Assembly (NCBI RefSeq): GCF_018866325.1
Contig: NZ_CP076457.1
Span: 124,001 to 188,000 of the forward strand
DNA length: 64,000 nucleotides
Origin: Streptomyces sp. YPW6
Lineage (GTDB): Bacteria > Actinomycetota > Actinomycetes > Streptomycetales > Streptomycetaceae
Direction: 5' to 3'
Shown here: one piece after another, positions 40,981 through 49,924 of the stretch
Layout of the letters: each line of letters begins with the position of its first letter
Numbering within the stretch: position 1 is the stretch's first letter
The notes under the pieces: model-generated
Told to the model about the DNA's origin: nothing
Databases searched by the model: none
Seen by the model: only the letters and a program-made list of their open reading frames with translations
Program-made: the position numbers and the translations under genes

Positions 40981-42374
40981 TGCGCGGCGATCTGCTGGCC
41001 GATCCGGTCGAGGGGCTCGACGAGGTGCTCGCCGCCGTGGACGCGTTCGACGAGGCGCTGGTGGCCGGTCTGCTGCGGCCAGGTGCCGCGCAGGCGGCCG
41101 CGGTTGCCGGGCTCGCCGGGGCCGTCGCCGGGACGCCGTTGGCCACCCGGGTGGCGGAGGCGGCCGACCGTGCGGGGGCCGGGGCCGCCGGGGAGGACCA
41201 CTTCGTGGCGCTCGCCGCCGCCCGCAGCGCGCTGCTGGGCTCCGTGTACGACGCGCTGGCGCTGCGCATCGACGAGGCTGTGAGCAGGCCCGCCTGCGAG
41301 GAGGAGCCCGCCGCGCCCGTCGCCGGACCGGAGACCGGGGTGAACCTCCTGGCGGCGGCGCGCAGTTGGCTGTGCGACCTCGCGCGCAGCGGCTGGCGGG
41401 GCATCGACCACGAGCTCGTCGCCGGGGCCGCCCCGGTGGTCTCCGCGATGCTCCCCGATCCGGGGATGCGCCGCCGGGCGACGCTGCTCGACGGGTTCGC
41501 CGCCGAGCTCGCCGCGTCCTGCCCGGGGGCGACACTGGAGCGCGTTCCGGTGCGCCGCTTGGCCGATCTGTGGTCGCGTGCCCTGCTGTTGACGGTGCCG
41601 GGCTCGGCCGGGGAGCGGTCCTGCGGCTCGGTGACCGGTCGGCTGCTGCCGCTCGGCGTCGATGTGCAGGAGCATGCGACGGCGGTGCAGGCCCAGGTCC
41701 ACGCCGTGTTCGAGCCGGCGGACGGGAGCGCGCCCCGTCTGGTACGTGCCGGCGTGTCGGCGCCGAAGCCCGACACGGTCGTCGGGGCGGGGCTGTGGCA
41801 ACTGCTGCGTCCGCGGATGTCGTTGCTCGCCGCGGTGAGCGAAGGACGCTCGATGGAGCTGGACGCCATGCCGGTGACCGCCGAAGGGGATCTGCTCTGG
41901 GACGACGAGCGGGCCCGTGCGGGTGAGCCGGCCGATCCCTTCGCCACGGCGCGGGTCAGGTTGTCCGCCGCGACGGCGGCTCGTGTCGCTCCGCTGGACC
42001 GGCATCCCGTGCGGATCGCCGTGCCGGTGCTGCTGGAGGGGTATGCCACGCACAGCGAGGAGGGCCGCCTCACGTTCGATCTCGCCGGGCAGCTCCTGGC
42101 CGTGGACACCGACCGGATGCCCGCCGCCGGTCCGCTGACGCCCGAGGCGGTCGCCGCCTCCCACGCCTGTGTCGGGCTGCTGCGCTGGGATGCCGGGGAG
42201 TTCCTCCTCCAGCCGCTCGCGGTCGAGACGACCGTCCGGAAGAAGGCCGTCGCCGTGCACGCCGGGGCGTGGGCGGGCGGCACCACCGACAAGGCAGGTG
42301 TCCGGGCGGAGAAGGCCGCCACCGATGCCGTCGCCGTGCTGCGCGAACGCGCCGGAAGGCTGTTGCGGACATGA
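40980..42374 (+). CDS. Conserved-operon protein of unknown function (possibly DUF5691-like)
   Basis: This 464-residue protein has no recognised catalytic motif. It is Ala/Leu-rich and mainly helical in the first 160 residues (DPVEGLDEVLAAVDAFDEAL), then mixed alpha/beta (FEPADGSAPRLVRAGVSAPK; FLLQPLAVETTVRKKAVAVH). It starts at ATG 40980 overlapping the SWIM gene stop and ends overlapping the vWA gene start by four bases (ATGA), so it is translated with them. DUF5691 proteins occur in comparable SWIM/MoxR/vWA operons as I recall, but this assignment was not tested. Confidence 0.7.
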   Translation: MRGDLLADPVEGLDEVLAAVDAFDEALVAGLLRPGAAQAAAVAGLAGAVAGTPLATRVAEAADRAGAGAAGEDHFVALAAARSALLGSVYDALALRIDEAVSRPACEEEPAAPVAGPETGVNLLAAARSWLCDLARSGWRGIDHELVAGAAPVVSAMLPDPGMRRRATLLDGFAAELAASCPGATLERVPVRRLADLWSRALLLTVPGSAGERSCGSVTGRLLPLGVDVQEHATAVQAQVHAVFEPADGSAPRLVRAGVSAPKPDTVVGAGLWQLLRPRMSLLAAVSEGRSMELDAMPVTAEGDLLWDDERARAGEPADPFATARVRLSAATAARVAPLDRHPVRIAVPVLLEGYATHSEEGRLTFDLAGQLLAVDTDRMPAAGPLTPEAVAASHACVGLLRWDAGEFLLQPLAVETTVRKKAVAVHAGAWAGGTTDKAGVRAEKAATDAVAVLRERAGRLLRT

Positions 42375-43759
42375 CCGAGGACCTCACCGGGCAGTCGCCC
42401 GGCCCCGTCGCCGGACCGTCCCCGGCCGCGCCCGACCCGTACGAGAACCGCCGTCAGGTGCTGTACTGGCGGCTCCTGGCCCGTCTCCTCGACGGTGAGG
42501 AGCAGCCCGCCCTGGAGTCGGCGAGCCTGGGGGTGGTCGAGGACATCGGTCTGCCGTCCGCGCTGCTGGATCCCGGAGCGTCGCTCGACTCGCTCGTGCA
42601 GCGCCATCCGGAGCTGGCAGCCGAGTTCGACGGGCTGATGACGCCGGAGGATGCCACGGACGGATCCCGTGACCGGGCGGCGGAGGTGCGGCGTGCCGCG
42701 CTGGTGTCGAAGGTGCTGCTCAATGTCTTCGCGACCGGTTCGAGCGCGGTGAGCGCCGAGCAGTTGGCGCGCTGGCAGTCCGACGCCGGGTGGCTGGAGC
42801 GTGCGCTGGGCTGTCCGCCGGGCGAGCTTCGCGGCGGGCGCACCGGAGGCGCGGGCCTGGACGGCGGCAGTCTCGGGCCGGAGCTGGCGGCGATCGAGGC
42901 GGACCTCGTGGGGCGCATGCGGTTGCGGGAGGTGCTGGCCGATCCGGCGCTGGCCGCGCGGCTGATGCCCAGCATGTCGCTGATCGAGCAGTTGCTGCGG
43001 GACAAGGGAAATCTGTCGGGTGTGGCCCTGGCCAACGCGAAGTCACTCATCCGCCGGTACGTCGACGAGGTGGCCGAGGTGCTGCGTACCCAGGTGGACA
43101 AGGCCACCGTGGGCGAGCTGGACCGTTCGGTGCCGCCCAAGCGCGTCTTCCGCAACCTCGACCTGGACCGCACCGTCTGGAAGAACCTCACCAACTGGAG
43201 TCCGGAGGAGCAGCGGCTGTATGTGGACCGCCTCTACTACCGGCACACCGTGCGCAGGACGGCGCCGCAGCGGTTGATCGTCGTGGTGGACCAGTCCGGC
43301 TCGATGGTCGACTCGATGGTGAACTGCACGATTCTCGCCTCCATCTTCGCCGGGCTGCCGAAGGTGGACGTCCATCTCATCGCCTACGACACCCGCTCGA
43401 TCGACCTGACGCCGTGGGTGCACGACCCGTTCGACGTGCTGCTGCGCACGAATCTCGGCGGGGGGAACGACGGCCCCGTCGCGATGGCGATGGCGCGCCC
43501 GAAGATAGCCGAGCCCAAGAACACCGTCATGGTGTGGATCTCGGACTTCTACGAGTTCGACCGCTCCCAGCCGCTGTTCGAAGGCATCGAGGCCGTGCAC
43601 CGCTCCGGGGTGAAGTTCATCCCCGTCGGCTCGGTGACCAGCTCCGGGCGGCAGGAGGTCAACCCGTGGTTCCGGGAGCGGTTCAAGGCCCTGGGCACAC
43701 CCGTGGTCTCCGGGCACATCAACAAGCTCGTGCACGAACTCAAGACGTTCCTCACCTGA
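42371..43759 (+). CDS. von Willebrand factor A (vWA) domain protein
   Basis: This 462-residue protein has an N-terminal helical half (about 1-290) and a C-terminal vWA domain of the CoxE/MoxR-partner kind. The MIDAS metal site is RLIVVVDQSGSMVDSMVN (about residues 301-318), followed by LRTNLGGGNDGP (the MIDAS Thr) and MVWISDFYEFDRS. Such proteins work as substrate or target adaptors for MoxR AAA+ ATPases. It overlaps the preceding gene by four bases. The MoxR-type ATPase gene follows after about 100 bp, supporting a functional pair. Confidence 0.88.
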   Translation: MTEDLTGQSPGPVAGPSPAAPDPYENRRQVLYWRLLARLLDGEEQPALESASLGVVEDIGLPSALLDPGASLDSLVQRHPELAAEFDGLMTPEDATDGSRDRAAEVRRAALVSKVLLNVFATGSSAVSAEQLARWQSDAGWLERALGCPPGELRGGRTGGAGLDGGSLGPELAAIEADLVGRMRLREVLADPALAARLMPSMSLIEQLLRDKGNLSGVALANAKSLIRRYVDEVAEVLRTQVDKATVGELDRSVPPKRVFRNLDLDRTVWKNLTNWSPEEQRLYVDRLYYRHTVRRTAPQRLIVVVDQSGSMVDSMVNCTILASIFAGLPKVDVHLIAYDTRSIDLTPWVHDPFDVLLRTNLGGGNDGPVAMAMARPKIAEPKNTVMVWISDFYEFDRSQPLFEGIEAVHRSGVKFIPVGSVTSSGRQEVNPWFRERFKALGTPVVSGHINKLVHELKTFLT

Positions 43760-43861
43760 GGCCCTGCGGGGTGTGACCGCCGCCCGTCATCGCGTGCGCT
43801 CCCCCCGCCGTGTCCCTCTCTTCTTCTCACACTTTTCTCGCCCGTTCAGAAAGGCCTTCCG

Positions 43862-44992
43862 ATGTCCGACGTGTTGCGTGCCCCCGCCGAGACCAAGTAC
43901 GCCGAGGAGCTCGACTGGCTGGAGTCGATCGACGACAGCCCCAAGCCGTTCTCCTGGCGGCTCTCCCCGAAGATGGTCCGGCTGTTCGTCCTGGGCTCCG
44001 AACGCGCCGACGGCCTGGACCGGGAGATCCCACAGAAGTGGTTCGGCGACCGGAGCTTCGTGGAACGCTCGATCGTCACCCTCGCCTCCGACCGGGGCCT
44101 GCTCCTGATAGGGGACCCCGGCACCGGGAAGAGCTGGCTGGCCGAGCTGCTGTCCGCCGCGATCTCCCGCAACTCCACGCTGGTGGTGCAGGGCACGGCC
44201 GGCACCACCGAGGACCACATCAAGTACGCATGGAACGTGTCCATGGTCATCGCCAAGGGGCAGTCGCGTGAGTCGATGATCCCGTCGCCGATCATGACCG
44301 CGATGGAGACGGGTGCCATCGGCCGCTTCGAGGAACTGACCCGTTCCACCAGCGACGTCCAGGACGCGCTGATCTCGATCCTCTCGGAGAAGTACATCTC
44401 GGTCCCCGAGTTGCAGGGCGACGGCACGGACACGGGCGACAACATCGTCTTCGCCAAGCCCGGCTTCTCGATCATCGCGACCGCCAACAGCCGCGACCGG
44501 GGTGTGAACGACCTGTCGTCCGCGCTGAAGCGCCGCTTCAACTTCGTGCGCATCCCGGTCGTGACGAACAAGAAGAGCGAGGCGGAGATCGTCCGCTTCC
44601 GCACCGAGGAACTGCTGCGGCGGCACGCGATCGACCTGGACGTGCCGCCGACGCTCCTGGACGTCCTGCTCCAGAGCTTCGCCGATCTGCGGGCCTCGGC
44701 CGTGGCCGCGGGCAGCGACGACGAGAAGCTGGAGTCCTCGCTGTCGACGGCGGAGCAGATCGGTGTGCTGGAGGACGCCGTCCTGCACAGCAACTTCTTC
44801 GGCGAGCGCACGCTGACCGCCCGGACCCTCGCCTCCTCGCTCGTCGGCTCCCTCGCCCGGCGCGACCCCGAGGACCTGGCCATCTTCAACAAGTACCTGC
44901 ACGGTGTCGTCGAGCCGCGCAGCAAGCAGGAGGGCGGCTCCTGGCCGGAGTTCCTGGACGGCGGCCGCGACACGATCGCCACGCTGTCATGA
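43862..44992 (+). CDS. MoxR-type AAA+ ATPase
   Basis: This 376-residue AAA+ protein has Walker A LLLIGDPGTGKSWLAELLSA (about residues 80-99), a downstream FEELTRSTSDVQDALISILS segment where MoxR proteins carry the Walker B/sensor region, ATANSRDRGVNDLSSALKRR (sensor 1 and arginine finger), and a helical C-terminal lid. MoxR ATPases remodel or mature partner proteins together with vWA adaptors. It starts at ATG 43862 and its last four bases overlap the DUF5682-like gene. The Walker B acidic pair is unusual (GRFEELTR rather than a canonical hhhhDE). Confidence 0.88.
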   Translation: MSDVLRAPAETKYAEELDWLESIDDSPKPFSWRLSPKMVRLFVLGSERADGLDREIPQKWFGDRSFVERSIVTLASDRGLLLIGDPGTGKSWLAELLSAAISRNSTLVVQGTAGTTEDHIKYAWNVSMVIAKGQSRESMIPSPIMTAMETGAIGRFEELTRSTSDVQDALISILSEKYISVPELQGDGTDTGDNIVFAKPGFSIIATANSRDRGVNDLSSALKRRFNFVRIPVVTNKKSEAEIVRFRTEELLRRHAIDLDVPPTLLDVLLQSFADLRASAVAAGSDDEKLESSLSTAEQIGVLEDAVLHSNFFGERTLTARTLASSLVGSLARRDPEDLAIFNKYLHGVVEPRSKQEGGSWPEFLDGGRDTIATLS

Positions 44993-47877
44993 CCGGGTCT
45001 CCTCAGAACGCGCCCGGCCGGGCACCTTCCGCCAACGGGTCCGCCCCCGCGTCGACCAGCGCCGGGCAGGCGTCCTTCGCGGCGCTGCGCGAGCAGTTGC
45101 ACGAGGCCGCGACCGCCTTCGCCGACGGTCCCGGCGCCCTGGAGGGCATCCTCCTCGGCATGGTCGACGACGTGGACCGGGCGGTGCGCGAGCCGCTGGA
45201 GATCTTCCCGGTCTGTCATCACTCACCCGCCTCCGCGCTCGCCATGGCCCGCCGACTGCGCGAGAAGCAGCCCAAGGTCGTGTATCTGGAGCTGTGCGAG
45301 GACATGGCGCCGCTCCTGGGCGAGCTGCGCAACTGCCGCCTTCCGGTGGCGGTCCAGGCCTTCGCGAGCGACGTCGACGGGTTCCCCGCCGAGTGGGCGC
45401 CGCTGTCGGTCGTCGCCCCGGTCACCGAGGCGTCCGCCGAGTACCAGGCCATCGCGTACGCGCTGGACACCCCCGGTGTCGAGCTGGTCCTCGTCGACCG
45501 GTCCTCGGACCATGTCTTCCAGTGGGACGGCCGCCACGGCGAGCGCGCTTCGCAGGAGGCGTCCGCCGCGGCGGACGGGGGGCCGGAGCCCGAAGCCGAG
45601 CTGCACGGTGAGGCGGTCGGCGTGGGGATCGGCGACCTGCGGCCCCGCTTCGCCGAGCTGGAGGAGCATCTGCTGCGCCACGGCAAGGTGCGGCACTGGT
45701 CGGAGTGGTGGCACCAGTACGTCGAGGTGCCGCTCGGCGACAGCGATCATGAGGCCTACCGCCAGGTGATGTTCCTCGTCGGCAGCCTGTTCCGGCGGCT
45801 CGCCCCCGGCGACGGGGACCGGGTCCGGGTGGACGAGGACCGTGAACGGTACATGTGGACCCGGATCCGCGAGCATCTGGCGGCCGGGGAGGCGGACCCG
45901 GAGGACTGCCTGTATGTGTGCGGCGCCTTCCACGCGGCGAGCCGGGTCGAGGAGTTCGGGGTGGCGGGCGGAGGAACGTTCACCATCTCCCCCCGGTCCG
46001 CCACCACCTGGCAGCACGGGCTGATCCCGTCCAGCCACGCGGCGATCGAGGCGCAGTTCGGGCTGGCCCCGGGATCGGTGTCGATCGCCGCGACGCAGTG
46101 GGCGAAGAACCTCAAGCGCACCCGGGTACAGCCCTACCGGCTGGCCGGGCAGGACGGCGCGAAGAAGCCCCGCGCGACGAAGAAGGCCGCCCCCGCCGTG
46201 GCCGCTCCCCCGCCGGAGGCGGCCGACGACCGGCTCTCCGGGTTCCTGCGGCGGCCACCGGTCCTCGACACGCTGGACGAGGCCGAACTGCTGGGCTGGT
46301 CGGTCGACATCGTGCGCGCGGCACGGCGCAGCGGCTATCAGGCGTCGACCGCCGACGCCATCGCGGTGTTCGAGACGTCGATCCTGCTCGCCGGGATGCG
46401 GGACCGGGCCAGACCCACCCCGTACGACTTCCAGGACGCGGCGGTCACCTGCATCGAGAAGGACGCGGTGCCGGGCCGGCGCGATGTGCGGCGCCTCGTC
46501 GAGATCATGATGGGCGGCGACCGGACCGGCCGGGTCGGTTACGACGCGCTGCCGCCGCTGGCCCGCGATGTGCACGACCGGCTCGCCCCGCTGGAGCTGA
46601 AGCTCCAGCAGCGGGGAGTGCGGCGTGCCCTGCTGGACCTGAACTCCCGCCCGGAGCTGGCGGCCTGCTCGGACGTGCTGTGGATGCTGCGCCGGCTGAT
46701 GCCGCACGGCGCGGCACGGCCGATCATGGGTGAGCGCCGGCTCGGCGAGCGGTCGCTCCAGGAGTCGTGGGACCTGGCGCTGGGCACTCATCAGCGGGCA
46801 CTCATCGAGCTCGGGTACGAGGGCGTGAGCATCGAGCAGGTCCTCGAACAGCGGCTGCGCCGCGATGCGTACGGGCCGCGGGCGACGACGGCGGGCGTCC
46901 TCGCCGCCGTCGAGGACGCCACGCTGTATGTCGGCGGCCGGCGGCTCGCCGACGAGCTGGGCGCCCGTGCCCTGGAGGTCCTCGCCGCCGAGCGGACGGT
47001 GGACGGAGCCCCGGAGGTGCTGCGCCGGGTGCGGGCGCTGCTGGCGTACTACCGGACCGCCGAGCCGGTGCTGCCGCCGTGGGTGGAGTCGTTCGTCAAG
47101 GCCGGCTACGCGCACTACTGCACCTTGCTGCCGACCGCGTTCACCGACGAGGACGCGACCGTGGGACAGGTGGCGGCGATGCTGGGCTTCCTGTTCAGCA
47201 TGGAGGGTCTCGCGTTGTCCCTGGGCTGCGACCGGGCCCAGCTGGAGCTGGCCGTCGCCCAGTCCCGCCCCACGGACCCGGAGCGGACCGCGCTCCTGTG
47301 GGCGGCGCAGGTGCAGCTCGGCGCCCTGTCGCGGGCCGGTCTGCGGGAGCGCTGCGGCGCGTTGCTGGCCAACCCGCTGGTGGTGCCCGCCTATCCGCGC
47401 TATCTGAGCGGCTTCGTGCACGCGTTGGTGCCGGTGCCGGGGCTGTCGGACGTGGTGGTGGAGGCCGTGTCCAACGCGTTCGGGCGGCTGCCGGACCCGG
47501 TTCTGCTGCCGTGGCTGCCGAGTCTGATCACGACCCTGCGTGCCGGAGCCGCGGATCTGGCCCCGGTGCTGATCCGGGAAGCGGGGCGCGTCTTCCCGGC
47601 CCGGCTCGCGGCACTGGACACGTGGGTGCCGCCGTGGCGGGAGGCGCCGGAGGGGGACGCGCCGGACGGCGGGGTACGGGCGGCCGGCGCCGGGGGCCGT
47701 GGCGCCGCTCTGCTCTTCGCACACCCGGGGACGCTGGACGCGGTCGCGGAGCTGCTGGGCTGCGACGGCACGTGGGCCGATCCCGACGGGGACCCCTCGG
47801 GCCCGGCCGGTGCGGCGCTGACGTCGCGTCACCCTGATTCCGCGATCGCGTGGGAGTCGCTGCTCCCGGGCGCGTGA
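44989..47877 (+). CDS. DUF5682-like protein, possible TraB/EreA-like hydrolase fold
   Basis: This 962-residue protein has an N-terminal part (about 60-360) containing FPVCHHSPASALAMARRL (Cys76-His77-His78), VVYLELCEDM, an EDRERYMWTRIREHL helix and YVCGAFHAASRVEEF (His315). The arrangement of an early His/Glu pair, an ER-x-x-M helix and a late G-x-x-H resembles the TraB/ChaN/erythromycin-esterase superfamily, so a metal-dependent hydrolase activity is possible. The long C-terminal half is helical and repeat-like, with no catalytic motif seen. It overlaps the MoxR gene and ends the five-gene operon at a strong hairpin. It matches DUF5682 as I recall its context. Confidence 0.75.
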   Translation: MTGSPQNAPGRAPSANGSAPASTSAGQASFAALREQLHEAATAFADGPGALEGILLGMVDDVDRAVREPLEIFPVCHHSPASALAMARRLREKQPKVVYLELCEDMAPLLGELRNCRLPVAVQAFASDVDGFPAEWAPLSVVAPVTEASAEYQAIAYALDTPGVELVLVDRSSDHVFQWDGRHGERASQEASAAADGGPEPEAELHGEAVGVGIGDLRPRFAELEEHLLRHGKVRHWSEWWHQYVEVPLGDSDHEAYRQVMFLVGSLFRRLAPGDGDRVRVDEDRERYMWTRIREHLAAGEADPEDCLYVCGAFHAASRVEEFGVAGGGTFTISPRSATTWQHGLIPSSHAAIEAQFGLAPGSVSIAATQWAKNLKRTRVQPYRLAGQDGAKKPRATKKAAPAVAAPPPEAADDRLSGFLRRPPVLDTLDEAELLGWSVDIVRAARRSGYQASTADAIAVFETSILLAGMRDRARPTPYDFQDAAVTCIEKDAVPGRRDVRRLVEIMMGGDRTGRVGYDALPPLARDVHDRLAPLELKLQQRGVRRALLDLNSRPELAACSDVLWMLRRLMPHGAARPIMGERRLGERSLQESWDLALGTHQRALIELGYEGVSIEQVLEQRLRRDAYGPRATTAGVLAAVEDATLYVGGRRLADELGARALEVLAAERTVDGAPEVLRRVRALLAYYRTAEPVLPPWVESFVKAGYAHYCTLLPTAFTDEDATVGQVAAMLGFLFSMEGLALSLGCDRAQLELAVAQSRPTDPERTALLWAAQVQLGALSRAGLRERCGALLANPLVVPAYPRYLSGFVHALVPVPGLSDVVVEAVSNAFGRLPDPVLLPWLPSLITTLRAGAADLAPVLIREAGRVFPARLAALDTWVPPWREAPEGDAPDGGVRAAGAGGRGAALLFAHPGTLDAVAELLGCDGTWADPDGDPSGPAGAALTSRHPDSAIAWESLLPGA

Positions 47878-47887
47878 GGGCGGTGCG

Positions 47888-47921
47888 CGGTGCCGGGGCG
47901 GTCGAAGCCGCCCCGGCACCG
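47888..47921. terminator. Terminator of the SWIM-vWA-MoxR-DUF5682 operon
   Basis: A perfect 14-bp stem (47888-47901 with 47908-47921) and a 6-nt loop, tcgaag, lie ten bases after the DUF5682-like stop. It sits between convergent genes and can also terminate the SDR gene. Confidence 0.9.
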
Positions 47922-47935
47922 GCCGGTCCGCCGTC

Positions 47936-48700
47936 TCAGAGCCCGATGCCGCCCGTGGCGTCGATGCTCTGTCCGGTGACCCAGCGGGAGTCCTCCGAGG
48001 CGAGGAAGGCCACGACGTCGGCGATGTCGGACGGCTGGCCCAGGCGGCCGAAAACGGAGTGCGCGGCCAGAACCGCCGCGGCCTCCGGCGTCTCACGTCG
48101 CCGGGCGTTCATGTCGGTCTCCACGAAGCCGGGCACCACGGTGTTCGCCGTGATGCCGCGCTCCGCCACTTCCTTTGCCACCGCAAGCGTCAGCGTCTCC
48201 AGCGCCCCCTTGGTCATGGCGTAGGTCACGGACTCCGGAAAGGAGCGGTGGGCGGCGGCCGACGAGATGTTGATGATCCGGCCTCGGTCACGCATCAGGG
48301 CCAGACCCTGCTGGATGAGGAAGAGCGGCGCTTTCACGTTCACCGCGAACAGGCGGTCGAAGACTTCCGGCGAGGCGTCGCCTATGCGCCCCGATCCGCT
48401 CACACCGGCGTTGTTGACCAGAATGTCCAGCGCCGGTTCCTCTCCCCGGTCCGCCATTCCCGCCCGGAACGCCTCGTACAGGGTTTCGACGTCTCCCGGC
48501 ACCCCCAGCAGGGATCCCACCGCGAAAGCCCGTCCGCCCGTGTGCGTGATCCCCGCGACCACTTCCCGGGCCGCCTCCGCCCGCATGCCGTAGTGAACGG
48601 CGACCAAGGCGCCGTCGCGTGCGAGCCGCCGGGCGATCGCCCGGCCGATTCCCCGGCTGGCGCCCGTGACCAGGGCGACTTTTCCCGTCAGCGAACCCAT
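47936..48700 (-). CDS. Short-chain dehydrogenase/reductase (classical SDR)
   Basis: This 254-residue NAD(P)-dependent oxidoreductase has the cofactor motif VALVTGASRGIGRAIARRLA (TGxxxGxG), the NNAG motif in DILVNNAGVSGSG, catalytic Ser in INISSAAAHRSF, YAMTK (Tyr and Lys) and a C-terminal WVTGQSIDATGG, like FabG-type 3-oxoacyl reductases. The substrate is unknown. Start ATG 48700 with ggagaa before it. The long upstream frame to 48958 lacks SDR similarity. Confidence 0.92.
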   Translation of the reverse strand: MGSLTGKVALVTGASRGIGRAIARRLARDGALVAVHYGMRAEAAREVVAGITHTGGRAFAVGSLLGVPGDVETLYEAFRAGMADRGEEPALDILVNNAGVSGSGRIGDASPEVFDRLFAVNVKAPLFLIQQGLALMRDRGRIINISSAAAHRSFPESVTYAMTKGALETLTLAVAKEVAERGITANTVVPGFVETDMNARRRETPEAAAVLAAHSVFGRLGQPSDIADVVAFLASEDSRWVTGQSIDATGGIGL

Positions 48701-48888
48701 GAATCGTTCTCCCTGGCTCGACCCTTCCGCAGCTGTCGCGAAACGCCACCACCCTACCCATCCGCCGGGACCGAATGCGCGATCGCGAAGTGGCACCCAT
48801 CTCACGATCGCCGGTGGGGACCGGCCCTCGCCGGATCCCGCAGGCCGGGCGGGGCGGCCGCGCCGGACGTGCGGACCTGACGCGCATC

Positions 48889-48921
48889 TGCTTGATAATG
48901 CTTGAAACGCGCGCTTAATAT
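48889..48921 (+). promoter_or_regulatory. Promoter and paired TGCTTGA repeats before the SIS gene
   Basis: TTGATA (48892-48897), an 18-bp spacer and TAATAT (48916-48921) make an unusually good housekeeping-type promoter. TGCTTGA occurs at 48889-48895 and 48899-48905, ten bases apart and overlapping the -35, a typical arrangement for repressor binding. The SIS gene starts 40 bp after the -10. Confidence 0.65.
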
Positions 48922-48960
48922 GCAGCTTCGAGCATCGATCGCCGCGATCAGGGAGCACAG

Positions 48961-49848
48961 ATGACGCACGTGGCTCAGGAGCTGGCCAGCCAGCCCGACT
49001 GCTGGCAGGTCGCCGCCGGTATGGCGGACGGACTGGCCCACCGGCTTCCGGCCGCGGGCGAGCGCATCGCCGTGGTCGGCTGCGGGACCTCGTTCTTCAT
49101 GGCCCAGGCCTACGCCGCCCTTCGGGAGGGCAGCGGCCAGGGCGAGACCGACGCCTTCGCCGCCTCGGAGTTCCCGGCCGGACGGCCCTACGACCGGGTG
49201 GTGGCCCTGAGCCGCTCCGGCACCACGACGGAGGTGATCGGACTCCTGGGCCGGATCGGTGACACGACCCGTCGCACGGTGGTCATCGGCGACCCCGACA
49301 CCCCGATGGCCGCGCTGGCCGACGACACGATCGTGCTCGAGTTCGCCGACGAGAAGTCCGTCGTGCAGACCCGCTTCGCGACATCCGCGCTGACCCTCCT
49401 CCGGGCCCATCTGGGTCTGCACAGCGACGCGGTCGTCGAGGACGCCCAGGTCGCGCTCGCCGAGCCGCTGCCCGCCGGTCTGGTGGAGTGCAGCCAGTTC
49501 ACCTTCCTCGGGCAGGGGTGGAGCGTGGGGCTCGCCAACGAGGCGGCGCTGAAGATGCGCGAGGCCGCGCTCGCCTGGACCGAGGCGTACCCGGCGATGG
49601 AGTACCGGCACGGTCCGATCAGCATCTCCACCCGCTCCACCGCGACCTGGATGCTCGGTCAGGCCCCCTCCGGGCTGATGGACGAGGTGCACGCGACCGG
49701 CGCCCGCTGGGTGGCCGGGGGCCTCGACCCGCTGGCGGAGCTGGTCCGGGTGCAGCGGCTGGCACTAGCCGTCGCGAACGCGCGCGGCCTCGACCCGGAC
49801 CGGCCGCGCCACCTCACCCGCTCGGTCATCCTCAGCAGCACGGCCTGA
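48961..49848 (+). CDS. SIS-domain sugar-phosphate isomerase/deaminase
   Basis: This 295-residue double-SIS protein is like the isomerase half of GlmS and AgaS. The first SIS has VVGCGTSFFMAQAYAALREG and VVALSRSGTTTEVIGLLGRI. The second has FLGQGWSVGLANEAALKMRE and AEAYPAMEYRHGPIS-like EAYPAMEYRHGPISIS. It probably isomerises or deaminates an amino-sugar phosphate such as galactosamine- or glucosamine-6-phosphate. The glutaminase domain of GlmS is absent. Start ATG 48961 with gggag upstream. It is followed by a tagatose-bisphosphate-type aldolase, a pairing seen in N-acetylgalactosamine pathways. Confidence 0.85.
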   Translation: MTHVAQELASQPDCWQVAAGMADGLAHRLPAAGERIAVVGCGTSFFMAQAYAALREGSGQGETDAFAASEFPAGRPYDRVVALSRSGTTTEVIGLLGRIGDTTRRTVVIGDPDTPMAALADDTIVLEFADEKSVVQTRFATSALTLLRAHLGLHSDAVVEDAQVALAEPLPAGLVECSQFTFLGQGWSVGLANEAALKMREAALAWTEAYPAMEYRHGPISISTRSTATWMLGQAPSGLMDEVHATGARWVAGGLDPLAELVRVQRLALAVANARGLDPDRPRHLTRSVILSSTA

Positions 49849-49924
49849 GCCGGCAGCACGGCCCGACGCACCGGGCCGCCCCCTCCCCCGCCCACCGGTC
49901 CTCAGTCCCCATCACGGAGTCGAC

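Noticed and set aside
23888..47877. A large biosynthetic gene cluster spanning the importer, megasynthase and MoxR operon
   Set aside because: The flanking genes have their own terminators or regulation and no tailoring, export or resistance function; the megasynthase appears to stand alone.
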